Below are positions 21,480 to 32,177 of a stretch of 64,000 bases of DNA, piece after piece. The position numbers and the translations under genes were made by a program. The stretch covers positions 992,001-1,056,000 of the forward strand of contig VNKQ01000009.1 of assembly GCA_016508695.1 (NCBI GenBank), written 5' to 3'. Position 1 is the stretch's first letter; every line of letters starts with the position of its first letter. The notes under the pieces were generated by a model, which saw only the letters and a list, made by a program, of their open reading frames with translations, searched no databases and had not been told where the DNA came from. This stretch comes from Hyphodiscus hymeniophilus (Eukaryota; Ascomycota; Leotiomycetes; Helotiales; Hyphodiscaceae).

Positions 21480-24400
21480 TTTTATATTAATAGTATTACA
21501 CACGAATATTATATAAGCGCTAAGGTTATAATATACTCTAATTTACTTAAAATACTAGTCTTATATTATCCCGATACTAGAGTAAGTCTTACCCTTATTA
21601 ACGAGGCTAAACGTAAGTAGTATTTCGTAAATCTTCTTTTAAAAAAGGGGCCAAGGAAAATTAGTCTTTTTAATATAAGATAAAGATTAGTTACTTAGTA
21701 TTTTATTTAACTTCTAGTAATCCTTTATAATACTAATAGAGAGATAGTAGAATTTATAGCCGAGGTATATATTATTAACTACCTTTCTTATAGTATTCTA
21801 TTAGGTAATTCGTTCTTACGGCCAAATAGTATTAATATCTAGTAAAGTAAGTCTTTAGCTAGATTAGATTTCTTATATTACAAAGGTAAGAAATTCCCTA
21901 TATCTTATCTTTTAACGAAAACTAAGACGACTAAGTATACTTATATTTACGTTATTAAGATAATTATTATTTAATTAAGAAACGGCCAAAATATTAACGT
22001 TCGCTATTATACGTTAACTATAAGATACTAAAGATACCTTGTAAATTTATATATATAAAAAGATTTATCTCGTAATACGTTTAGTTCTCTTATTAATAGT
22101 ATAATAAATAGTAATAAAGTTAAGCTACTCCTATATATAAATTTTAGCCATATTACTATTAAGCTATATAAAGGCTAAATTATAAGTATATTAGACTAAG
22201 TAAATAATATACTTAAAACCTTAGAGGTATAATTAGGCCTAGCTAAAGTTTTCGAAGGTTTACCTCTTATAATCGAGGAACCCGAAGGATTATACCCCAA
22301 TAGATATTTATACTTAGCCACGTACTATAGGAAACATATAGATACTTTAGAGATAAATATATTAGATTACTAGAGAAAAGAGATTTAAGATTAAATCTAT
22401 CGAGTTATTACTAAGGAGGCTAATCTCTTCTAAAAAGAGCTCGGTTACTTTAATAATAGTATCTAAATACTTATACCTTTTAAAGACGGCGCCGATATTA
22501 AAGATCTTAAGCAAATATTATATAGACTATTTATAAAAGATCGCCGAGGAATAGACTCTATCTTAGACCTACTAAAGGACTTGGGGTTATAGAGGATATT
22601 CCTCTAGGAAAGTTAAGCTTAGCTACTTCCCTAGCTTTTACTATATAGAGAAATAACTAGCCTAGAGTTATTATTGATTTACGTTAAGTTAATACTAAGA
22701 TAAATAAAGATACTTATTTATTACCCTAATAAGAAGATATATTTAACGTAATAAGCGGAGCTATTATATTCTTAGTCCTTAATATAACTAAATTATTCTT
22801 CTAGTAAAAGATTAATCTAGTAGACTAATAAAAGACTACTTTCGTTTCGCTATATTAAGGTCACGAGTAATTTATAATTAGTATAATAGGCCTAACGTTA
22901 TTACTAGCTTTCTTTTAATATTATATAAAAAAAATCTTTAGTAGTTACTTATAATTATTTGTCCTAGTTTATATTAATAATACTATTATTTTCTTTAAGA
23001 CGCCTAAGGAATATATTAAATATTTGTTAATTATACTCGGACTACTAAATCGGTCTAGTATTATATTTAATCTCAAGAAATACTATTTTACTTAACTAGG
23101 TTTAAGAGCCTTAGGTTACTAGGTCTCTAGACTCGGACTAAGTACTTTAAAAGAGAAAGTCGAAGCCGTTTGTAATTTAGCCTTCCCCGAGACATTAAAT
23201 AAACTTAAATATAGTCTAGGGTTCTTTAGTTATTACTACCCTTTTATTAAATAGTTTGCGAATATAGCTAAACTACTTTAAAAGCTTAAAACCCGCGGTT
23301 TTAAAAATTCTCTTATCTCTAGTAAAGGACGTAAGATAATAGCTAAACGGAAGCTCTTTAACGTATTTGAGAATAATAGAAATAAGGACCTTATTAATTA
23401 GTATAAGGTAATATAAGAAATTCTTAAGAATAAACTATATACTATACTATAGCTAGTATTCCTTAACTTTGCTCTTCCCTTTATTCTCTACGTTAATAGT
23501 AATAAGGAGAGAGGTATTAGGGTAGCGCTCTATTAAAAGAATAAGAATAGTATAGAATATCTTATCTTATACTTATCTAAAGAATTATTTATAACTAAAT
23601 AGAACTATTAGCCTATAGAACTTAAGATAGCCGCGCTCGTTTGGGCCCTAGAGAAATTACTATAATATATAAATAGTAACGATCTTATAGTTTATACTAA
23701 CTACTCTATAATTATAAATACCTTTAAAAATCTTATTATACGCCCGAGAAAAAGCTTTAACCGCCTTATAAACTAGAAGCTCTTTCCCTTTAAATTTATA
23801 TATTATATAACGATTATATATTACCCCGGTAAGATTTATAATAACATAGATACTCTATCGCGTATACAAACGATTTTATCCCCGTAAAAGCAAATCTAGT
23901 CCAAATCCGAATATATCGAAGTCAAGTATATCTACGCTTATTTAGTCTAAATATAATCTATTTACCGAGTTACTAAAATCCCTATAACCGAAGCTCTTGT
24001 TACTAAAATCCCTATTACTAAAAACCCTATTACTATAATCCCTACTACCGTTAACCCTATTATCTTTTCCCCCGCTACTAAAACGCTAAATAAAACGCTA
24101 TTAGCTAAAGTACTTTTATTAAGTAGTTTTTAATTAGTTATAACGGGCTACAAGCTAGATTTGCTATTAGTTATATTTATATATATAAATAATAAACTAG
24201 TCTAAGATATCGTTAAATATATACTATAAGATAAAACTTTTAGTAAGGTTTATATAGTATTACTTAAACTATATAAGGATACTCGAGAAAGCCTAGAAGG
24301 ACCCATTATTACTTTCTTTTATTTCCGTTAAGATCCTTAGTTAAAACTCTTATATATACGAGATAATAATTATAAGAGACTATATATTCCTAAGAAGTGT

Positions 24401-25690
24401 TTCCAAAAAATCTTTTAAGTAATATACGATAATTATACTTATATTAAAACTAATAGAGTATACTTCGCCTTATACTAACGAGTTTTTATCCCTAAGATAC
24501 GTTATAAGCTATTAAAATATATATTAAATTATCTTGTTTGCTACCGAGCCCTACTAAAGAGAACGCTACCCTAGGGAAGCCTATAACTAATCGAATACCC
24601 CACCGAGGTATTATTTGTCTTATTACTAGATTTTATCGAATTACCTTTATTAACGCAAAGAAATAATATTATTCTAACTATTATTAATAAGGCGACGAAA
24701 TTCGTAATATTCTTAGTTAGAAAAAAGGATTTCGACGTAGTAAACTAGGTTACCCTTTACTATTAACGAGTCTATATAAATTAGGGATACCCGGACGTTC
24801 TTATCTTAAATAGAGATAGTAAATTTATATCTAAATTCTAGACTCGTTTATTCGAACTCTCCCAAACTAAGCTAGCTTTTACTATAATATACTATAAGTC
24901 TACTAACAGACAAGCTAAAAGAACGAACTAAACCTTTTAGCACGCCCTAAGATATATACTTAAAGGAAGGTAAGACTAGTAGAAATAGGAAGACCTCTTG
25001 CCATATATATAATTATACTTAAATATATTTATAAACGCTTTAACTAGCGTTATACCTTTCTCCTTACTATATAGAAAAGAAGGCAAAATAGTATTCTAAA
25101 ACGCTAATAATAACGTACTAGACTTTATTTAGTATCGAATGCTTTTATATAAGGAAGTAAAGGATATAATTTACTTTGCCTAAGCCCAAATAAAAATAAA
25201 TTACGATAATAAGTATATCGAGCCCCCCGTCTTTAGTATATACGCCTTTCTTAAAATTAGTAAGTCACACGAGAATAGATATTATATATAAAATCAAATA
25301 AAGCTCTTATTTATTAAGCTTAGTCCTTTTAAAATCCTTGAATAGTATAAGAATCTTAAGTATAAGCTTGAGCTACTAGAATAACTAAGAGAAATATATC
25401 CTATTATTTCTATAGAGCATTTAAAACTAGCTCTTAAAGACCCTTATAATCGCAAAGTATTAAAGCCGGGCTTAATTAAGATCGAAAGAGAATAAAGATA
25501 GATTATCGAGAAGATTTTAGTAAAGGAATTACGGAAAGTTATAAGCTAGCGTAGATATAAGACTTATTATTAAGTAAAATAGCTAATATATAACGAGCTA
25601 ACCTAGGAACTAGCGTCTATTTTGCAAAGCTAAGTCCCCCGTATTATCTAGAAGTTTAAAGCTATATTATAATTTTAATAATAATTAATA
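21480..25690 (+). pseudogene. pol: protease, reverse transcriptase, RNase H, integrase, chromodomain-like tail
   Basis: Recognisable relics share one frame. Protease-type ILLGNSFLRPNSINI lies near 21.8 kb. RT shows IDLR near 22673 and the catalytic box YINN at 22970-22981, where Asp is expected at both last positions. RNase H shows LYVNSNKERG near 23.49 kb, again with Asn for the catalytic Asp. The integrase core and tail are seen around 24.6-25.2 kb, and YNELT-ELASI near 25589 matches the end of a chromodomain. Many TAA/TAG codons occur where Gln or Trp would be expected. The order PR-RT-RH-IN-chromodomain is that of chromoviruses (Ty3/Gypsy). It cannot encode an active enzyme. Confidence 0.85.
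23969..24063 (+). repeat. Short degenerate tandem repeat in the RNase H-integrase linker
   Basis: GTTACTAAAATCCCTAT occurs twice 30 bp apart, followed by three further 15-bp variants (ACTAAAAACCCTATT and similar). In the pol frame this is a Thr/Pro/Ile repeat, typical of a flexible linker. Confidence 0.55.
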
Positions 25691-25694
25691 ATTA

Positions 25695-25718
25695 GTTATT
25701 TCTAATTATAGAAATAAC
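25695..25718. repeat. Perfect 9-bp inverted repeat at the end of pol
   Basis: GTTATTTCT (25695-25703) and AGAAATAAC (25710-25718) are exact reverse complements around a 6-base loop. The hairpin sits just after the last recognisable pol residues and before the extra region. Given the AT-richness it may be chance. Confidence 0.45.
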
Positions 25719-26930
25719 TCCCTGTCTAGGTTAACGTTAAAGTACTCTTATATTTTCTATAATATTAAGAATCGAAATCGTCTTAGCGACGTAAAACTAC
25801 TCCTACGATTTTATTTATATAATTAACGTGCGTCCTTAATTAGTATTATAAAAGGGCTTTATTAACTACCTTTTTATTAAACTTTGGATATAGTATTAGC
25901 CGTATATCTTCTCTCGAAATTACTTCTAGCTTACTATTTTACTCGGATATTCTATTATACGCTTATAATCGCTTTGCCAAAACCGCGCTAGTATTAGTTA
26001 TTATTATTACGAGGCTACAAAAATATTGTAATATTTTAGTTTCGAAATTTTCTTAACCTCTTAACTATTAACTCTTATACCCTATAACCCTATTAACTCT
26101 AGACGATATACAATTATAACCTTCCTAATATATTAAAAATTACTACTCTTATCTTACGCGCGAGATTATCTTCGTTATTATTATAGAAATAAAGCGCGAA
26201 CGTAATTGTAAACCTTTACTTAGAGTCTTTTATATCTTGTTTATTATTATAAATACGATTTTTATACGTACCCTTTATGCCGCTACTATTATAAATACTC
26301 TCTTTATAATACTACTCTCTAATCTCTATATTCTCTTGCTTTTAGTATAACGTATAAAGTTAATTTTGATTTTTAGCCGCGCGTTTCCTAATTTAATTAT
26401 AAGCGCTCTTATACTTACTTTCGTTACAATAAGCATTAACGTCCCTATTAATATACACGTAAACGCAAACCTCTTATTTAAGCGATATATTAAGATACCT
26501 TTCGTCGATACTTATAATATAATTTACTGAGCTTATTATAGTTCTAAGAAGAAGGCAAAGGCTCGATATTATTCACGTAGCTTTACGACTAGTATACTAT
26601 TAACGTCCCTTTTCCTTCTTATAATCGTATAACTACTCGCTATATTAATAAGTCTCTTTTATATCTTATTTCATATTATCGCACTAGAATATACCTTTAT
26701 TACTATCGTGTATATTATAGGTAAACTCTTTTAAGCTAGAATAATTATTTCCCCGCGAGATACTAACGATAACGGATACTAGTTTAAAGAGATTAAAGGA
26801 TCTAAAACTATTAGATATATACTCCCCTAGGGTCTCGATAACTCTTCTAATAATATAGTCGAAAGCTAGTAAATAGCTAAAAAACCCGATGCTATATATA
26901 AAGACTAGAATAGGGATCTTACTCTAGCTA
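25719..26930 (+). other. Retroelement interior without recognised coding relic
   Basis: About 1.2 kb of AT-rich, RIP-mutated sequence between pol and the helicase-bearing ORF. All frames contain dense stops and I recognise no motif. It may be a spacer or internal promoter for the downstream ORF, or a coding part too damaged to read. Confidence 0.4.
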
Positions 26931-26941
26931 AGGATTAAAAA

Positions 26942-27115
26942 GTAACTAAGGTAACTAAATTATTACTAGTTATAAACGTAACTAAGTCACTACCGATTAT
27001 AAACGTAACCGAACTATTACTAGCTACGGATATAACTAAACTAACTATAAATATAACCAAACTATTACTAGCTATAAATATAACCGAGTTATTAGCCGCT
27101 ATAGTTATATTTAAG
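26942..27115 (+). repeat. Degenerate 27-bp tandem repeat in the helicase ORF
   Basis: In the helicase frame the sequence reads successive units such as INVTKSLPI, INVTELLLA, INITKLLLA and INITELLAA, about five to six copies. The period of 27 bp keeps the frame, and the differences are mostly transitions. It probably encoded a low-complexity linker before RIP. Confidence 0.65.
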
Positions 27116-30100
27116 TTATTGCTAACTTTAAATACAAATAAATTAATACTAAATGAAACTAGCGCCGACTCCTAGTTTATAAAAGTATAGAAAGGAGGCG
27201 ACGAGGAATAATAACTAAACTAAGACTAGGATAATCTTGAGAATATTACTATATTTATTATTAGCAAATAGCCTAAAGTAAATCTAATATTATAAGTTAT
27301 TCTCTATCTCCCCGCTTAGTTTTCCCTTAATAGCAAGGCGTATAGTCATTTATAATAAGCCAATTTACGCGGTAATACTAAGTTAACTTTACTATCTAAA
27401 TCGATTGGCTTTATAATTATTAAGAACCTTACGGGTAATATTTAACTTTATATCTCTATAAAGCATTTGTTTGACTTAACTAATCCTTTGCGTTATAAGT
27501 ATTATAAAGTATATATTAACTTTAATCCCGCGAATATCTATGACTTCGTTTTTTAATAAGCTAATAATTATTTTTGCGAAAATAATAGTAAGTTGCCCGA
27601 GGAATTTATTGCCTTTAGTCTCCCTTTATAAGAATTTAAGCTAAATAACAAAGTCTTCGTAAAGTTTATTATTAACGCATAATAAGTAATAATTTAGAAC
27701 CTAGCAACTCTAAATATAATAACTCTTGCTTATTAATAAATTTATACTTAGCTTAAAACCGATTTAACTCTAGTTAAGAATAGCGGCGCTTTCTTTTTTG
27801 TTTTTGCAATTATACTAAACTATAAGTAAAATATCGATCTCCTTACTAATACTAAAATAAAATATATGGAAGATTATAAAAAACCCGCTTATTACAAGTA
27901 GATTAAAGACAATTTAAACTAATATATTCTTATAATCGGGAATATATTCCTAATTGTAGAACGCCCTTATTTTTTATACTTAGGCTTTGTTTAATATATT
28001 AAGTATATATATTATAATATTAGTAAGCTTTAGGTTAATAATATATATTGCGTTATAAATAAATAATTACTAGTAGACTAAGAGTATAACGACCTAATAG
28101 AGGAACTTTGCGAGATATTCCTAATACCCGCATTAAGATTATTTTTCTTAGAGAACGAGAACGACCCTAAGAATTACAAATACTATATTACTTATATTTC
28201 GTGGGATAATAAAGTCAAGAAAGGCATCTCTAAACTAAAGGCTAACGAAACTTTAGACGTTTTCTTTCCCTAATTTAAAGTACTAAATATTAAGGAATAC
28301 GTTAGTACTTATATATAACTTGCTATTATACTTGAAATTACTCCGGGTTACTTTATCGAATTAAGTATACTAATTTAGATATCTATATATAATATAGACT
28401 ATAAACAAATTATTTGGGAAGTATATATTCTTAAATAATATTAAATATAAACCCTTATAATCTTATTAGCTTACTTTTCTCTTTCCAAATATTACCTTAA
28501 TAGGATTCTAACTTATAAAGTCGACTTACGCTAAAAGAGCCCGAGAAAGGAAGCTTTATAGGTAATAATTAAATTACTATTTTATAAGGCAAACTTTAAA
28601 TTAGATAAATAGTTACTAAAGTATTTGACTAAAGCCCCGATTATCTCTATAATAATAAAGGCTAAAAACAATCGTTAAGGGTTTTGCGACGTAATTAATA
28701 ATCTTTATACTTTTTACAAGTAAGAAAACTTCGACGAGTAAGTATATACGATTGCCCGCGCTTACCTTATTATATACTTTTTTGCGTTTAATAATATTCT
28801 CGTATTTAGTACTTAAGATATATTTAAGCTTTATAGCCCTAAGAACTCTAATAAATTCCTTTAACCTTTATTTATAGTTTAGAAATCTACTTTTACTAAG
28901 ATTTTTAAGAACGTTAAATATAATATTATATTTATATCGGGAGTTATTACCTCGGGAAAATCACTTTTTACTAAAATAGCTACCCTAGTGATTATTACGA
29001 AGGAAGCTCCTATAATAAATTAGCGCTAAGTCGTTCTTATTACGGATTAAATAAACGCTAGTTATAATAAAAAGGCAATATGCCTAGAGAAGATATATAA
29101 TAAGTTTAATCTTAAGAAAAATATTATCCGTATTAATATACTCTCGGGTAAAAAAGGACGCTTCGTAGATACTAAGTTTCCTTATAATAAGCGCTAGTTT
29201 ATAGTACTTACCCTATTGACGTTAAACGTTAAAGAATTCGTTTTATATATAATACTAAATAGTATTATTACTACGTTTTATAAGAATTAGCTAAAGCCTA
29301 GATAATTCTCCGAGTATATAACTAACTTATACTTGTTTAATACTATATAGAAATACGCAAATTTTATAAATAGTAATAATATAATTACTTAGCTAATTAA
29401 CGATCTTATATATATGCGTGATAATCTAGAGTTAAATACAATTAATTTGTATATTATAGCTTTTAACGTCTAGTACTTACTCGAATAGACTATCTCTAAG
29501 TTCGCGGATATTATCGTTACTATAGTTTTGTAAGGCTTAAAGCCGTATATATACTACTTAGTGTCCGTATATAATCTTATCGTAGTCTTTATAAATAAGT
29601 GTATTATTATTCCTAATACTTATTTCTATAGTATTATAAGTAACTATAACCCTAAGTTTTATTATTATATCGGCAATATAGCTTAACGCTTAGTACTTAT
29701 AAAGACTTATCTTAATATAAATTTCCTAGCGCCGTTTTTATAATCTTGCGTATATTCTCTTCTCTAACGAGTATATAAGGCTAGAGTCGAAATTAGAGAA
29801 TTTACAAAATAATATTACATTTGCATTAAGCTTATCTCTAAGATATTAAGTAATAGTTTCTATAATAGGCGTATAACTAATAGTACTCGCAATATAACTA
29901 TCTCTTATAAAAAGGAAAAGCTTACTTTTGTCTAATAATATATAAAGCGCGAATTTAATATAAACGAGAACTTTGTAATAGTACTCGTTGCGGATTCGTA
30001 TTTAGTAAAGGAAAAGGATAGAACTTTACGCGAGAACGCCTAAATCAAATATATTATCTAAAGATTTACTATACGAATTATTAATAACCTTTTATAATCG

Positions 30101-30535
30101 GGATTACTAATTAAAATCTAGAAGGAATTTATATTCTCAGCCCTTTTACCTTATAAGCTTAAGGCTAATTACACTAGCTAGTTATTTAATAAACTTAAGG
30201 ACCCTCGACTTATAAGCTATACTAACGCTATAGCTTAAGGTCTTATAAAGGATATTATAGCTATAAATATAGTAGTTACTAAGAAGCTTACTAAATTCGC
30301 TAGTAATAGTAGAGAAGCCCTCGTTACTTTATCTTGCGGCCGTTATAGTCTTTTTGTTATTATGCTTAAGGAGGTAGTCGACCCTTCTAGTTATAATTAC
30401 GAGGATATATATATATATAACAAACTAATTACGCGCGCTATATATAAAGTTTACTCTATAGCTTTGGATTTAAATATAATTTATTTCGAGACTACTATAC
30501 TTATATTAAGAGCCGATAAAAATTATAACGTTTAT

Positions 30536-30898
30536 TATTATACTTATAATAAAGTTAATTATAAGACAAACGACTATTTAAAGGCCTTGCCTAAGCTATA
30601 TTACACGTATAGGGAATAGGGTTATACTAGCTACGATTATATAAAAGAATATATCTAAACTTACTTTAATTACGGGGAAAATAATTATATTAAGACTAAT
30701 TATATAAATAATCGAGTTCTTCGCCCCTCTAACGGAAGTACTATATATTTTACTTATAAGCGATATAACTAGAAGAGTTATATAACCGCCGAATATTCTT
30801 AGTATTACGCTTATAAGACGGGTAATTATTTGTTGGAAATATATTCTTAAAAGATATATATATATTATAAGTCTAAAGAATATTAAAAAATATATTAT
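30536..30898 (+). other. Six tandem CX2CX4HX4C spacings with tyrosine at every ligand
   Basis: In the helicase frame Tyr codons stand at 30536/30545/30560/30575, 30599/30608/30623/30638, 30662/30671/30686/30701, 30755/30764/30779/30794, 30803/30812/30827/30842 and 30857/30866/30881/30896. Each set has the exact spacing X2-X4-X4 of a retroviral-type zinc knuckle. Cys (TGY) and His (CAY) codons both contain a RIP target and both become TAY (Tyr). A seventh, looser set follows at 30914-30949. Confidence 0.8.
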
Positions 30899-32018
30899 AA
30901 TCGAACTTTAGGCTACTTTAATTATAGAGGTCTTTATAGTAAACGATAATATACTAATAACTAATATTAGATTAAAGAGACCCTAACTATTAAGCCGGTT
31001 ATATTTACTAAAGGCTTTAAGGATATTAAGACTACTCTAGTATAATTAGTAGTATTCTTTACTTTATAAAAGATTTTCTATACTAATACTCTACTAAATA
31101 TATATTAAATACTCGAATAGATTAACGTTACTCCTTAGGTTTTCTATAATAGAACTAATATCTAGCCCAAAGACTTATTACTATTCTTTAACGACGAGCT
31201 TTTCCCTACTAAGGTCAAGTTTAATAAAGAGATTCTCCCTAAAGCTATTATAATAATAGCGGTTATAATAAAAATTGTTTCTCTTTCCTTAGTTATTATA
31301 ATAGAACTTATAGACTCTTTTTATAATTTAATATTCTCGTAAGAGTACTTTAGCTACCCTATTACTATTATAAAAGCCGTAGATAATACTTTTACCCCTT
31401 GCTTTATTACGTACCTAGCTATTGGAAAAGACAATATAATCGCTCTTAATAACTTTGTATTTTAAGTCGTTATTACCTTTATTTCTAGCTATTACTTCGT
31501 GAGATAGCTTTGGATTAGTAATACTATTAGAACACATATTACTTAGAAGTAGAATATTAAAAAGGAATTCTTTTAAGGCAATAAGGGATACTTTTGCTTT
31601 AGTAGTATTATTCGCGATATCGAATTAGTATAAATATAAAGTATCGAAAATCTATTTCGCAAAGAAGATAATTAGGAATTTAAACAAACTAATAGTAACG
31701 AATATAATTAATTTATTATACTTAATAATAATAGCTCGGATCTACCTCTTACTAGTAATTAGACTTACGCGCTTATATTACCGCCTTTGTCTATATCTTA
31801 AGAGCTTGCTTCGATTTAGCTATTAGTGTCTTTTTAATAGCCCGTGGGCGAAGAGACTATTATTTGGAAAGATTAGAATAAAATGTTATTAGATAATAAA
31901 AATAATGTATTACTAATAATATACGATAAATAAACTAAACTAGAATTACTCTTTATACCTTTTTGATTCTTACTTGTATTAATATGTTTCTTTTCTTATT
32001 CTTAGAGAGAATGCTTAT

Positions 32019-32028
32019 AAAGGGGGCA
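32019..32028 (+). promoter_or_regulatory. Polypurine tract
   Basis: AAAGGGGGCA immediately precedes the 3' LTR. This is the expected position and composition of the plus-strand primer for reverse transcription, and it independently fixes the LTR start at 32029. Confidence 0.8.
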
Positions 32029-32172
32029 TATAAGGGTAGTCACGTGGGCACTAGGGTCCTACCCTATACTTATATTATTCCCTTACACACTATAGCTTCT
32101 CTTCCTTAGACGCACTATAAATACCAGAATAGTTTATACGATCTTCCTATTGTACGTGAGCCCACTGCTATA
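32029..32172 (+). repeat. 3' LTR (144 bp)
   Basis: It starts TATAAGGGTAG and ends CCCACTGCTATA, gap-free against the 5' LTR at 130 of 144 positions by my count. It retains more C and G than the 5' copy. Both LTRs keep CACGTGGG intact (CACGTG at 32041-32046). Confidence 0.93.
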
Positions 32173-32177
32173 GTAAA
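32173..32177. repeat. Target-site duplication, right copy (GTAAA)
   Basis: Matches the left copy at 18243-18247 exactly. Confidence 0.85.

Larger units (their letters stand above)
26931..31960 (+). pseudogene. Extra retroelement ORF: Upf1/DNA2-NAM7-type SF1 helicase plus CCHC zinc-knuckle array, RIP-degraded
   Basis: A single frame (the same as pol) can be followed from about 26.94 kb to at least 30.9 kb despite many stops. Helicase motifs in order: motif I GVITSGKS at 28940-28963; motif Ia region TD-INASYNKKAICL near 29040-29085; motif II position INK at 29591-29599 where Asp-Glu is expected; motif III GNIA-stop at 29672-29686 where GD..Q is expected; YNRRI-like and ALLPYKLKANYTS segments near 30.15 kb; and motif VI NSREALVTLSCGRYSLFVI near 30305-30361. 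Six zinc-knuckle spacings follow at 30536-30898. A 9-residue tandem repeat precedes the helicase at 26942-27115. The best match is the Upf1-like SF1B helicase class. Function in the element is unknown. Confidence 0.75.
18248..32172 (+). mobile_element. RIP-inactivated Ty3/Gypsy chromovirus-type LTR retrotransposon, 13.9 kb, with extra helicase ORF
   Basis: The element is bounded by two 144-bp LTRs, flanked by a perfect 5-bp target-site duplication and has a polypurine tract just before the 3' LTR. The inside is strikingly AT-rich with TA-rich codons and in-frame TAA/TAG stops throughout, as expected from RIP (CpA to TpA on either strand). Relics in order on the plus strand: gag-like region with a zinc-knuckle trace near 20.71 kb, protease about 21.5-21.8 kb, RT about 22.6-23.1 kb, RNase H near 23.5 kb, integrase about 24.5-25.2 kb, and a chromodomain-like tail ending near 25.67 kb. 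About 6 kb of additional coding relic follows. Typical fungal Gypsy elements are 5-8 kb, so this one is nearly twice that. No second LTR pair was found inside. Confidence 0.92.

Noticed and set aside
30362..30619. 85-codon plus-strand ORF as an independent gene
   Set aside because: It is a stop-free remnant inside the helicase/zinc-knuckle frame, bounded by RIP-type stops, not a separate gene.
18392..32028. Two nested or adjacent retroelements instead of one
   Set aside because: No second LTR pair, second target-site duplication or second set of pol motifs was seen, and the extra ORF keeps the pol orientation and frame. A solo or decayed insertion cannot be fully excluded without related copies.
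18248..32172. AT-rich block as a centromere or AT-isochore without structure
   Set aside because: It is sharply bounded by LTRs and a target-site duplication and contains ordered retroelement domains; a centromere is not needed to explain it.
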